Assembly: GCA_040307645.1 (NCBI GenBank)
Contig: JAWRJF010000045.1
Coordinates: forward strand, 1-62,101
DNA length: 62,101 bases
Direction of reading: 5' to 3'
Origin: JAVXAG01 sp040307645
GTDB taxonomy: Bacteria; Bacillota; Clostridia; Peptostreptococcales; Anaerovoracaceae
The position numbers and the translations under genes are program-made. Positions 44,435-52,994 of the stretch are shown piece by piece. The notes under the pieces were generated by a model that had not been told where the DNA came from, did no database searches, and worked only from the letters and a program-made list of their open reading frames with translations. The first letter of the stretch is position 1; every line of letters starts with the position of its first letter.

Positions 44435-46726
44435 TTCTCTTTTCTCCTCCAATTTTTCTATTAATCTATCAGTTTTAAACCTCTTCAATCTAAGAGCATT
44501 TAACACTACGCATACACTAGACAAACTCATGGCCGCTGCACCAAACATTGGACTAAGCCTAAGCCCAAAGCTTGGGAATAATAACCCTGCAGCCAAAGGT
44601 ATTCCTAGAGAATTGTAGAAAAATGCCCAGAAAAGATTTTCTTTTATATTCCTAATTACAGCCTTGCTAAGCCTTACTGTAGTTACTGCATCAAGTAAAT
44701 CATTTCTCATCAAAACTGCATCGGCACTTTCAATTGCAACATCTGTTCCTGCTCCTATAGCTATACCAACATCAGCCTTTGCAAGGGCAGGTCCATCATT
44801 AACCCCATCTCCAATCATTGCAACTTTATGTCCTTGGCCTTGTAACACTGCAACATGCTTTTCTTTATCAGCAGGCATAACCTCAGCAATAACCTTTGGA
44901 ATTCCCAATTTCTTTCGTATTGCCTCTGCAGTCCTCTTATTATCTCCTGTAAGCATTACAACATCTATATTCAAAGCTTTAAATTTTTCAATTGCTTCCC
45001 GGCTAGTCTCCTTTTCCATATCAGCCACAGCAATAATACCTATGATTTCTTTCTCCTTTGCAAAAATCAATGGAGTTTTTCCCATGTCTGCAAGCTGATT
45101 AAGATATGGTTCCAGGTTTTCAAAATATATTTCTTCGTCTTCCATAAGGTATTTATTACCTGCAAAATATATTGTATCGTTAATACTCCCTTTAATGCCT
45201 CTGCCGAAAATAGCCTGGAAGTCTTTTATTTCTTCACTTGCAATGCCTCGTTTGTCAGCATAATCAACAATTGCTTCTGCCAAAGGATGCTCGCTAGCCG
45301 TCTCAAGACTCTTTGCAATAGCTAATAGTCCTTCTTCTTCTATACCGTAAGTTTGAATATCAGTTACAATAGGCTTCCCCTCTGTTATTGTTCCCGTCTT
45401 ATCCAATACTACAGTGTCAATACTATGAGCGATTTCCAAAGCTTCCCCCGATTTAATTAAAATTCCGTTTTCAGCTCCTTTTCCTGTACCCACCATTATT
45501 GCAACAGGTGTAGCCAGCCCTAAAGCGCAAGGACAAGATATTACTAGCACCGAAATCATAGTAGAAAGAGCAAATTCAAAAGTTGCGCCAAAAGCAAGCC
45601 ATACTATTGCTGATATTATGGAAATCACAATTACAACCGGTACAAAAATACCTGCAATCTTATCCGCCATTTTTGCAATTGGTGCCTTACTTCCACTTGC
45701 CTCATCTACAAGCTTAATTATCTGATTTATAGTGCTGTCTCCACCGACTTTTTCCGCCGTTACCTTAATAAAACCCGATTTATTAATAGTAGCAGAAATA
45801 ACCTTGTCACCTATTTGTTTCTCTACAGGCATACTTTCACCAGTAATAGAAGATTCATCAATACTGGTACTCCCTTTTATAATTTCACCATCTGCACCTA
45901 TAGATTCTCCCGGACGTATTAATAAAATATCACCTACTTTTAGTTCGTCTGTACTTATTGTTATTTCTTCACCATCTTTTTCTATTGTAACTGTCTTTGG
46001 CGCCAGATTCAGAAGCTTTTCAATAGCTTCACCAGTTTTACCCTTGGATTTAGTCTCTAGATATTTCCCAAGGGTTATCAAAGTAAGGATCATTGCCGCC
46101 GACTCAAAATATATGTCCATCATATATTTATCCACGATTTCCATATTTCCAGTTCCCAATCCATAGCCAATTCTAAATATAGCAAATATTCCATAAGCAG
46201 TAGCTGCTGTAGCACCTAAAGCAATAAGACTATCCATATTAGGGCTTCTCAACCACAAATTTTTAAACCCTACCAGAAAATACTTTCTGTTCAAAAAAAT
46301 TATTGGGATCAACAGCAAAAACTGTGAGAATCCTAGGGTTATTCCATTCTCATGCCCAATTTGGACAAACATATGTCCCATTGATATAAACATAAGTGGA
46401 ATTAAAAAGACAAAGGACCATATCAGTCTTTTCTTCATTTCATTTATTTCGTCTGCAGCAACATCCCTTGCTTTTGTTACCTCTTTCGGCTCCCCTTTTA
46501 AGCCTTCAGTCCCCCCGTAAAGAAAAGCTTTGTAACCAGCTTTTCTTACTGCATCAGTTATATCTATGCCACTAATTTTGTTTTCATCATATTCGACCTG
46601 CATGGTATTAGTAAGAAGGTTTACACTTACATTGCTAATGCCTTCTAATTTTTCTACAGTTTTCTCAACTCTAGTTGAGCAAGCTGAACAAGTCATTCCC
46701 CTAACATCATATTTTTCTTTTTTCAT
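44237..46726 (-). CDS. copA: Copper-exporting P1B-type ATPase with a C-terminal CopZ-like domain
   Basis: An 829-residue Cu(I) pump. An N-terminal heavy-metal domain has GMTCSACS (residues 10-17). Membrane helices follow, with the metal-site SCPCALGLATP, phosphorylation loop DKTGTITEGKP, HPLAEAI and the hinge GDGVNDGPALA. Unusually, a second heavy-metal domain is joined at the C-terminus (765-829, with MMCQHC). Most bacterial CopA proteins keep such domains at the N-terminus. The gene follows csoR by 14 bases, and copper induction through CsoR is inferred. Confidence 0.96.
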   Translation of the reverse strand: MKKEKYDVRGMTCSACSTRVEKTVEKLEGISNVSVNLLTNTMQVEYDENKISGIDITDAVRKAGYKAFLYGGTEGLKGEPKEVTKARDVAADEINEMKKRLIWSFVFLIPLMFISMGHMFVQIGHENGITLGFSQFLLLIPIIFLNRKYFLVGFKNLWLRSPNMDSLIALGATAATAYGIFAIFRIGYGLGTGNMEIVDKYMMDIYFESAAMILTLITLGKYLETKSKGKTGEAIEKLLNLAPKTVTIEKDGEEITISTDELKVGDILLIRPGESIGADGEIIKGSTSIDESSITGESMPVEKQIGDKVISATINKSGFIKVTAEKVGGDSTINQIIKLVDEASGSKAPIAKMADKIAGIFVPVVIVISIISAIVWLAFGATFEFALSTMISVLVISCPCALGLATPVAIMVGTGKGAENGILIKSGEALEIAHSIDTVVLDKTGTITEGKPIVTDIQTYGIEEEGLLAIAKSLETASEHPLAEAIVDYADKRGIASEEIKDFQAIFGRGIKGSINDTIYFAGNKYLMEDEEIYFENLEPYLNQLADMGKTPLIFAKEKEIIGIIAVADMEKETSREAIEKFKALNIDVVMLTGDNKRTAEAIRKKLGIPKVIAEVMPADKEKHVAVLQGQGHKVAMIGDGVNDGPALAKADVGIAIGAGTDVAIESADAVLMRNDLLDAVTTVRLSKAVIRNIKENLFWAFFYNSLGIPLAAGLLFPSFGLRLSPMFGAAAMSLSSVCVVLNALRLKRFKTDRLIEKLEEKREMKYELNIQGMMCQHCKKHVEEALNKIQGVSAQVILEEGKAVVTCEKEIPMEEFKAVIEEAGYKII

Positions 46727-46740
46727 TTTTAAAGTCCCCT

Positions 46741-47049
46741 TTATCGCATCATTTTTTTTAATGTCTCACAAAGTTCTTCTACTACTTCTTCATTACCATT
46801 TTTTATATCATCTACTACGCAAGTTTTAATATGTGCAGCTAGTAAAACTTTATTAAATGAATTTAATGCAGAATTAACAGCACTAACCTGCGTTAAAATG
46901 TCAACACAATACCTTTGATCCTCTACCATTTTCTTTATGCCTCTTACCTGTCCTTCAATTCTATTCAGCCTTGAAATTAGATTTTTATATTCTTTCTCAT
47001 CTCTAACCTTATGCTTTACTTCACAGCAGTTACATCTATTATCTTCCAT
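46741..47049 (-). CDS. csoR: Copper-sensing repressor CsoR
   Basis: A 102-residue four-helix regulator. The Cu(I) ligands of CsoR are present as C48 (RYCVDIL) and H73 with C77 (HIKTC). LNRIEGQVRGIKKMVE is the family signature. A short N-terminal tail adds CNCC. The ATG at 47049 has GGGAG eight bases upstream; the earlier in-frame ATG at 47064 is too close to its purine run. It represses csoR-copA and is released by copper, by analogy. Confidence 0.93.
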   Translation of the reverse strand: MEDNRCNCCEVKHKVRDEKEYKNLISRLNRIEGQVRGIKKMVEDQRYCVDILTQVSAVNSALNSFNKVLLAAHIKTCVVDDIKNGNEEVVEELCETLKKMMR

Positions 47050-47108
47050 AATAAGCACTCCCATTCCTTTATTCTTATATTCCTTATTCTTATATTTTTT
47101 CTCTTATA

Positions 47109-47137
47109 TCAATATACCCCCACAGGGTATGTGTCAA
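47109..47137 (-). promoter_or_regulatory. csoR-copA promoter with CsoR operator in the spacer
   Basis: On the minus strand TTGACA (47137-47132), 17 bp, then TATTGA (47114-47109). The spacer contains ATACCC-N5-GGGTAT (47130-47114), a perfect dyad of the GC-tract type bound by CsoR proteins. Position between -35 and -10 fits repression by occlusion. Confidence 0.75.
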
Positions 47138-47162
47138 ACTCTTTATTTTCTCCAAAAAAAAT

Positions 47163-47182
47163 GAGCCCATTTTCATGGACTC
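47163..47182 (-). terminator. Intrinsic terminator after the thioesterase gene
   Basis: GAGTCCAT / ATGGGCTC stem with a GAAA loop on the minus strand (one G-T and one mismatch-tolerant pair), followed by ATTTTTTTT. T residues also follow on the plus strand. It insulates csoR from upstream transcription. Confidence 0.75.
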
Positions 47183-47200
47183 TGTTTTTTTATTTAACGA

Positions 47201-47950
47201 CTAAAGATTACGGACGCCTATTTGAGCTTCTATGTTTGTTTTTTCGCCTAAACTCGTTCTAAAACAATATAGCTCATCCCTGCGTTTATCTACCTTAGCA
47301 GAAAAATCATCTTTTGCCATATATATGCTTAGTTTTTCACCTAGACGAGCTTCTGTCATAAACCTTAGATTTACAGACGTAACCTCTTTTTTAATCATAT
47401 CCGGTATGTAATTTACCAACATGTCAGGATAATTAGTATTATTCATATGAAGGTTCATATCTACATCACTATAAAAAATTGACTTTTCTCCTACCTTTTT
47501 ATAATCCAAATTTGCCGGTAATCTAAACCTACTAGGTAAATCCAAATTAATTGGCTCATCCTCTTCATAATTAGATATATCGATATCACTTGACCTATAT
47601 AGTTTATGGGTTTCAGTATCCACAACCGCCCATGCACTAAAAGCTTCTGCAAGAACTTTACCGTCTTTCTCTATGGAATAGCTTCTCAAAAATGTAGCTC
47701 CCTTGTTGCCACATTTCCAGGTGCTCACTTTAATATCATCATATTGGCCTGCTGCTTCGTATATTTGTATTGACATTCTAGTTACAATAAAAGATTTACC
47801 TTGAAAAAATAAATCATAATATGAAGGTTTTCTATCTCTCATCTGATGATTAGCTGTCTCCTGCATGTACCTTAAAACTAAAGAAGGCCTAAGATTATTA
47901 TTAACGTCTACGTCATGTGAGGAAACCGTAAATTCTTCTGTGTACTTCAT
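47201..47950 (-). CDS. Acyl-ACP thioesterase
   Basis: A 249-residue protein made of two hot-dog domains (about 1-130 and 150-249), the layout of the FatA/FatB-like bacterial acyl-ACP thioesterases. VSSHDVDVNNNLRPSLVLRYMQ opens the first; DVDMNLHMNNTNYPDML in the second holds the conserved Asn/His active-site pair. It releases free fatty acids from ACP. The ATG at 47950 is preceded by AAGGGG; an upstream TTG at 47968 is not supported. Confidence 0.88.
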   Translation of the reverse strand: MKYTEEFTVSSHDVDVNNNLRPSLVLRYMQETANHQMRDRKPSYYDLFFQGKSFIVTRMSIQIYEAAGQYDDIKVSTWKCGNKGATFLRSYSIEKDGKVLAEAFSAWAVVDTETHKLYRSSDIDISNYEEDEPINLDLPSRFRLPANLDYKKVGEKSIFYSDVDMNLHMNNTNYPDMLVNYIPDMIKKEVTSVNLRFMTEARLGEKLSIYMAKDDFSAKVDKRRDELYCFRTSLGEKTNIEAQIGVRNL

Positions 47951-47982
47951 TTTTCCCCTTCTTTCCAATAAAATAATAATCC

Positions 47983-48011
47983 ATTATACCATTTTTCGTG
48001 CTATTTTACAA
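47983..48011 (-). promoter_or_regulatory. Sigma-A-type promoter of the thioesterase gene
   Basis: TTGTAA (48011-48006), 17 bp, TATAAT (47988-47983) on the minus strand. The -35 lies within the last codons of the upstream permease gene. Confidence 0.7.
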
Positions 48012-49977
48012 TCTTGTAGTATTCTCTAGCAGTAACCGTATAGACTAGTGCGTATATTATGGCAAATACTATAAAAGTAGTCACTGTACAAATTGCAAAC
48101 AACTTCACATTGGTAAGGGCAAACATAAGCAAAAGTCTCGTAATCATTTTAAAGGCTGCCATTACATGAATTCCTGCCATTACAAGAGGCAAATAGAATA
48201 CTGTAAGAACCTGTTCCCTTATGGTTTTTTTAACTTCCCCTTTACTCATTCCTACCTTTTGCATAATCTCAAATTTATCTTTATCATAATATCCCTCTGA
48301 AATCTGTTTGTAGTAAATTATCATAACTGTTGCTAGAGAGAATAAAAGTCCTAAAAATAAACCTATGAATAAGAATCCCCCTGTAAGTTCATACATTTCT
48401 GAGCTTATCTCCTGTTTTGAATCAACAGTCTGATAATGATATTTTCCTTCCACCCCTCTAATAGAGTTTGCAAATTGAATTTTTTGGTCATCTGTTCCAT
48501 CTACATCAACCTCTATCTGGGCGCTTATCCCACTTGCATTGTCCCCATAAGCCTGCTCCTCTTTTTCATAAATTTCACACACTACTTTCTTATTTGCAAC
48601 AACAAAGTAGTGAGCATCTACTAAATACGATCCAACATCTCCGATATTTGCAAATTTAGAGATTCTTTCTTTGACTATATATTCTTTATTAAATAAAGTG
48701 AATTCACTCTCAATTTCCTTATCACTACTATGTGCAATTACCTCATTATCTTTAAGGCTTACTGACTCCCCAGTTAAATTCCTATACTCGTCAGCAGTTA
48801 TAAATAAGACCTGGTTAATATTATTTTTCCCTGCAGAATAATTATTTGTATCTGTAGATAGTTTCCCATTATTATTTGATACAGAAAAAGCAAGATACTT
48901 GAAATATTCTATAGATTCAATAGTTCTACCCTCCTCTTTAGATATTTCAATAGCTTTTTCTTTTAGGTTATCATCTTCCCAACTTTCTATATCATCAAAA
49001 GATCTATAAGCTATTACGTCAGCATTATACCTTGTATTCAACATATCCTCTGTGCCTATATAAAGGCAAACTGTAGTTGAAACCATTACTAGTACCATAG
49101 TAGATAAAATGCATATATTTGCAAGACCAATCGCATTTTGCTTCATTCTGTACAGCATCCCAGAAACAGTTGTAAAATGCTTTGATTTATAGTAATAATT
49201 TTTATTCTTTTTTAACATCTTTAATATAACAATGCTGCCTGTTGTGAAAAGCAAATATGTCCCTACTATTACTAAAATTACTGCCACAAAAAACAATGCT
49301 AATGCAGAAAGAGGTGACTCAACTGTAATGGCAATAGTATATCCTGTTCCTATACAAATAGCTCCTATAATTGCCATTAAGAGCTTGGTCTTCGGTTCTT
49401 TCTCTCCCACCTTGCTACCATTTAGTAACTCAATAGGGTTGGATATATGAATCCCACCAAGGTTAGACAATAAAGTCATAAAAAAGATTGCAGCAAAAAC
49501 CACCACAGTTACAATTATAGCTTTTCCAGATATCTCAAATACCATAGGTGTATTTATTCCTACAAGCTTGCACAGAATCACAAAGGTCAACTTACTAAAC
49601 AGTATCCCTATAATCAAACCTAGAACCATTGAAGTTATGCAAATAATAGAATTTTCAAAGAAAAGTATTTCCCCAATATGTTTCTTTTCCATCCCTAATA
49701 CATTATATAACCCCAGCTCTTTTTTTCGCCTTTTCATTAAGAAGCTGTTAGTGTAAAATAAGAAAATTATTGCAAATATTCCAATAACGATCAGACCTAA
49801 CATCATAATCGTAGCTAGGGCTGCAGACATTTGGGCAGTTGCCTCATTAAAAGTCAAAAATGCCATTATATAAAACATTATAATAGTTCCAGTACTGGCT
49901 AAAATATATGGAACATAAAACTTACGGTTCTGCCTTATATTAGTTAACGATAGTTTTAATGCAAAAGAACTAGCCAT
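48001..49977 (-). CDS. BceB-type ABC transporter permease
   Basis: A 658-residue permease with ten membrane helices and one large extracellular domain (about residues 310-515) between helices 7 and 8, the hallmark of BceB. It opens with FALKLSLTNIRQNRKFYVPYI, as in the family. BceAB-type pumps remove peptide antibiotics such as bacitracin from lipid II-cycle targets and also act as sensor for the histidine kinase. The ATG at 49977 follows AGGTGGTG and overlaps the BceA stop by 8 bases. Confidence 0.9.
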   Translation of the reverse strand: MASSFALKLSLTNIRQNRKFYVPYILASTGTIIMFYIMAFLTFNEATAQMSAALATIMMLGLIVIGIFAIIFLFYTNSFLMKRRKKELGLYNVLGMEKKHIGEILFFENSIICITSMVLGLIIGILFSKLTFVILCKLVGINTPMVFEISGKAIIVTVVVFAAIFFMTLLSNLGGIHISNPIELLNGSKVGEKEPKTKLLMAIIGAICIGTGYTIAITVESPLSALALFFVAVILVIVGTYLLFTTGSIVILKMLKKNKNYYYKSKHFTTVSGMLYRMKQNAIGLANICILSTMVLVMVSTTVCLYIGTEDMLNTRYNADVIAYRSFDDIESWEDDNLKEKAIEISKEEGRTIESIEYFKYLAFSVSNNNGKLSTDTNNYSAGKNNINQVLFITADEYRNLTGESVSLKDNEVIAHSSDKEIESEFTLFNKEYIVKERISKFANIGDVGSYLVDAHYFVVANKKVVCEIYEKEEQAYGDNASGISAQIEVDVDGTDDQKIQFANSIRGVEGKYHYQTVDSKQEISSEMYELTGGFLFIGLFLGLLFSLATVMIIYYKQISEGYYDKDKFEIMQKVGMSKGEVKKTIREQVLTVFYLPLVMAGIHVMAAFKMITRLLLMFALTNVKLFAICTVTTFIVFAIIYALVYTVTAREYYKIVK

Positions 49978-50737
49978 GGAAAACACCACCTGTCGATAAA
50001 ACTGTTAGGGTATCAGAAATTTTTGCAAACATTTCATCTATTGTCATGTTTGCCTTGTAAATCTGGTGGAACACCTCACCATCCTTGATGAAAAGTACTC
50101 TTTTTGCATGGCTTGCAGCCTTCGTACTATGGGTTACCATAAGAATAGTCTGTCCGTCTTCATTAATCTCATCAAAAAGCTTCAAGAGTCCATCTGTTGC
50201 ATTAGAGTCAAGAGCTCCTGTAGGTTCATCCGCCAAAATCAACTGAGGCTTAGTAATCAAAGCACGTGCAACAGCGGCTCTTTGCTTCTGTCCACCTGAC
50301 ACCTCATAAGGATACTTCTTCAAAATATCCTTAATCCCAAGTTTTGATGCAATAGGACCAAGTTTCTTTGCCATAGTCTTATAATCTTCTCCTGATAAAA
50401 CCAAAGGTAAGAAAATATTATCTTGTAATGAAAAGGTATCTAACAAATTAAAATCCTGAAATACAAATCCAAGATTATCACGCCTAAAAGCTGATATTTC
50501 TTTTTCATTGATCTGAGTCATATTTTTCCCATTAAGTAAAACCTCTCCACTTGTTGGTTTATCAAGTGATGCTAAAATATTTAGAAGAGTAGTTTTACCA
50601 GAACCTGATTCCCCCATTATAGCAACATATTCTCCATCTTCTACGGAAAAACACACGTTACGTAATGCTTCAACCTGATTGCCTCCAAAACGTGTAGTAT
50701 AAATTTTTTTCAAATTATTTACTTCTAAAATTGACAT
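49970..50737 (-). CDS. BceA-type ABC transporter ATPase
   Basis: A 255-residue ATPase. Walker A GESGSGKTT, Q-loop FVFQDFNLL, signature VSGGQKQRAAVARAL and Walker B LILADEPTGALDS are intact. It powers the BceB permease encoded next. RBS AAAGGGG precedes the ATG. Confidence 0.93.
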   Translation of the reverse strand: MSILEVNNLKKIYTTRFGGNQVEALRNVCFSVEDGEYVAIMGESGSGKTTLLNILASLDKPTSGEVLLNGKNMTQINEKEISAFRRDNLGFVFQDFNLLDTFSLQDNIFLPLVLSGEDYKTMAKKLGPIASKLGIKDILKKYPYEVSGGQKQRAAVARALITKPQLILADEPTGALDSNATDGLLKLFDEINEDGQTILMVTHSTKAASHAKRVLFIKDGEVFHQIYKANMTIDEMFAKISDTLTVLSTGGVFHG

Positions 50738-50761
50738 ATATTAAATCCCCTTTCAAAATTT

Positions 50762-50789
50762 ATCTTAACTTATAGTAATAGAATAGCAA
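50762..50789 (-). promoter_or_regulatory. Candidate promoter of the bceAB genes
   Basis: TTGCTA (50789-50784), 16 bp, TAAGAT (50767-50762) on the minus strand, just after the terminator that ends the kinase gene. In Bce systems the regulator activates this promoter; no clear direct or inverted binding repeats were resolved here. Confidence 0.5.
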
Positions 50790-50792
50790 AAA

Positions 50793-50829
50793 AAAGAATG
50801 GTCTGCCTTAACTTTGGCTTACATTCTTT
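50793..50829 (-). terminator. Terminator between the Bce kinase and bceAB
   Basis: AAAGAATG / CATTCTTT with an inner GCC/GGC pair, followed on the minus strand by TTTTTTTTGC. It overlaps the kinase stop codon and separates the regulatory genes from the transporter genes. Confidence 0.75.
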
Positions 50830-51821
50830 TATTCAACCCTTACATTTTTGTAAGTTAAGTTTATTTTAACAGTTGTACCTACTCCCATTTGAGATTCAAT
50901 CTCGAGAGAGTGACCTAATTTATGCAAAATCTTTTTGCAAAGATAAAGGCCAATACCAGTGGATTTTTTATCAGTTCTGCCATTATAGCCCGTATAACCT
51001 TTTTGACAAATTCTAGGTAAATCTTCAGCACTAATACCTATACCTGAGTCCTCTATTATTAAGATGTTTTGCTGATGGTCTTCACGCCTAATTGAAATCT
51101 TACCCCTAGGTTCTGTGTATTTTAGAGCATTTGACAAAATTTGACTAACCACAAAAACAAGCCATTTCTCGTCAGACATTACAACCATGTTGACAGGTTC
51201 ATATTCAAGAGAAATCTTCTTCTTAATAAATAATATAGAGTATTTTTTCACAGCCTGCTTAATAATACTGTCTAAATTAAGTTGTTTAATTAAAAAATCA
51301 CTATTATCACTGCCAAGTCTAAGATATTGGAGCACCATTTCAACATACTGCTCTACTTTAAAAAGTTCAATCTGCAACTGATCACTTGCTTGGCCCTTTT
51401 CACTTTGCAGTATAAGTTTCATAGCCGCAATAGGGTTTTTAATTTGGTGAACCCACAACGTGTAGTAATCCATCATGTTTGAGATATCACTGTCGGTCTT
51501 AGATATGATTTCAGCCTTTTTTTCAAATAACGTCCTTATCAGCTTCTGGTATTCCCTTTCAATCTCTGATTTTGGTACGGGTAGATTATCTATACTAAAT
51601 TCAATTGATTTTTCCAAGTCCCTTAGTTCTTGATACCTTCTCTTGAAATTATAAAAATCATATGATAAAAAAACTATACCAAAAAAAAGGCATAATATTA
51701 TAGCATACTCCCATACACCTTTCGGCATCTCATATAAATAAGCAAGCATAACAAATACGCCTAAATATACACTAAATGAAAAAATCACCTTAAATTTACA
51801 TTTCAAAAAATTTAATAACAT
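50829..51821 (-). CDS. BceS-type histidine kinase
   Basis: A 330-residue intramembrane-sensing kinase. Two closely spaced membrane helices (about 10-30 and 36-53) leave almost no outside loop, as in BceS. The phospho-acceptor box is WVHQIKNPIAAMKL. ATPase boxes are SNALKYTEP (N), EDSGIGIS (G1) and KSTGIGLYLCKKI (G2). It should sense drug load through the BceAB pump. It starts one base after the regulator stop. Confidence 0.92.
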   Translation of the reverse strand: MLLNFLKCKFKVIFSFSVYLGVFVMLAYLYEMPKGVWEYAIILCLFFGIVFLSYDFYNFKRRYQELRDLEKSIEFSIDNLPVPKSEIEREYQKLIRTLFEKKAEIISKTDSDISNMMDYYTLWVHQIKNPIAAMKLILQSEKGQASDQLQIELFKVEQYVEMVLQYLRLGSDNSDFLIKQLNLDSIIKQAVKKYSILFIKKKISLEYEPVNMVVMSDEKWLVFVVSQILSNALKYTEPRGKISIRREDHQQNILIIEDSGIGISAEDLPRICQKGYTGYNGRTDKKSTGIGLYLCKKILHKLGHSLEIESQMGVGTTVKINLTYKNVRVE

Positions 51822-52493
51822 CTATTCCACCAAATAACCCATTCCCTTTTTCGTTTTAATAAAATCTGTTAAGCCTACGTTATCAAGTTTTTTTCTGATG
51901 CGTGCCACATTTACGGTTAAAGTATTTTCATCAACAAAACTTTCTGTTTCCCATAATCTTACCATAATGTCATCTCTGCTTACAACATTACCCTTATTCT
52001 CTAGAAGAATCTGCAATATCTTAAACTCATTTTTTGTAAGATCTATTTTTTCGTCATTATACAAAAGGGTTGCATCACCTAAGTTTAAAACTGCCCCCTT
52101 ATGTTCAATAAGGTTAGTCTTCACACCAAAATCATAGGTTCTTCTCAGCAAGGCTTGAACTTTAGCATTTAGGACCTCCAAATCAAACGGCTTTGCTATA
52201 AAATCATCCCCGCCCATATTCATAGCCATCACAATATTCATGTTATCCGCTGTTGAAGAAATAAATATAATGGGAACCTTAGATACACTTCTAATCTGGG
52301 TGCACCAGTGGTAACCATTAAAGAAAGGTAAGGCAATATCCAATAAAACCAAATCGGGATTAAACTCAAAAAATTCTTCCATTACCTTATCAAAAGCCTG
52401 TACACATCTAGCCTCACAACCCCAATTCTCAATATGCTTTCTTATAGCTCCTGCTATTACCATGTCATCTTCTATAATTAATATTTTGTGCAT
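51822..52493 (-). CDS. BceR-type response regulator (OmpR family)
   Basis: A 223-residue regulator. The receiver domain has the acidic pair in IIEDD, phospho-acceptor D in LVLLDIALPFF, and K in FIAKPFD. The C-terminal winged helix (about 130-223) contains LTKNEFKILQILLENKG and ENTLTVNVARIRKKL, typical of BceR-like proteins. The likely target is bceAB. It is 45 bases downstream of a small membrane protein gene on the same strand. Confidence 0.93.
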   Translation of the reverse strand: MHKILIIEDDMVIAGAIRKHIENWGCEARCVQAFDKVMEEFFEFNPDLVLLDIALPFFNGYHWCTQIRSVSKVPIIFISSTADNMNIVMAMNMGGDDFIAKPFDLEVLNAKVQALLRRTYDFGVKTNLIEHKGAVLNLGDATLLYNDEKIDLTKNEFKILQILLENKGNVVSRDDIMVRLWETESFVDENTLTVNVARIRKKLDNVGLTDFIKTKKGMGYLVE

Positions 52494-52538
52494 CCTCTTC
52501 TCCTTGTCTGCAATATGAAAAAAGATTAACTATTAAAT

Positions 52539-52994
52539 CTATTCCCAAATCGTTACTTTCCCATATGTCATTATAGTTTCAACCTTTCCCTCTTTATCTA
52601 GCCAAAGCCTCATAGTCACACCATAACCTTCCTCGACTTTTTCAATCATTTCATTAATATGAGATTCTGTGTACGTTGTTTCCGACTCTTCTTTATTATT
52701 TTTATCTATAGTGGCCTCTGTAAATTCGTCAAAAACTTTTACATTATCTGCAAGCTTGAAATCTTTTGTTTTTATCTTATTCCTGTCGTACTCATCGCCA
52801 TCGTAATTAGGTTTTACCGTTTTCAATTTGTTGTCTTCGATTTTAATACACATTACATCCTTATCAAAGGAATTAGGATCTAAATCCCCTAGTATTTTAA
52901 TTGAATTATTTCCACAACCAGTAAAATAATAAATCAACGCCGCAACTATCATTATAATTACAATATATATAATTGTTCTCTTTTTATCTTTCAT
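52539..52994 (-). CDS. Small membrane-anchored or lipoprotein, unknown function
   Basis: A 151-residue protein I do not recognise. A basic start (KDKKR) is followed by a hydrophobic stretch ending YYFTGCGNN, which could be a membrane helix or a lipobox with cysteine at about 27. The rest is hydrophilic, with an acidic middle, and ends GKVETIMTYGKVTIWE. The ATG at 52994 follows GGGGGT and overlaps the phosphoesterase end by 11 bases, so the two are coupled. Function unknown. Confidence 0.7.
   Translation of the reverse strand: MKDKKRTIIYIVIIMIVAALIYYFTGCGNNSIKILGDLDPNSFDKDVMCIKIEDNKLKTVKPNYDGDEYDRNKIKTKDFKLADNVKVFDEFTEATIDKNNKEESETTYTESHINEMIEKVEEGYGVTMRLWLDKEGKVETIMTYGKVTIWE

Noticed and set aside
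44241..46166. Several plus-strand ORFs of 125-156 residues opposite copA
   Set aside because: Serine-rich or low-complexity reading of the reverse strand of a strongly conserved gene.
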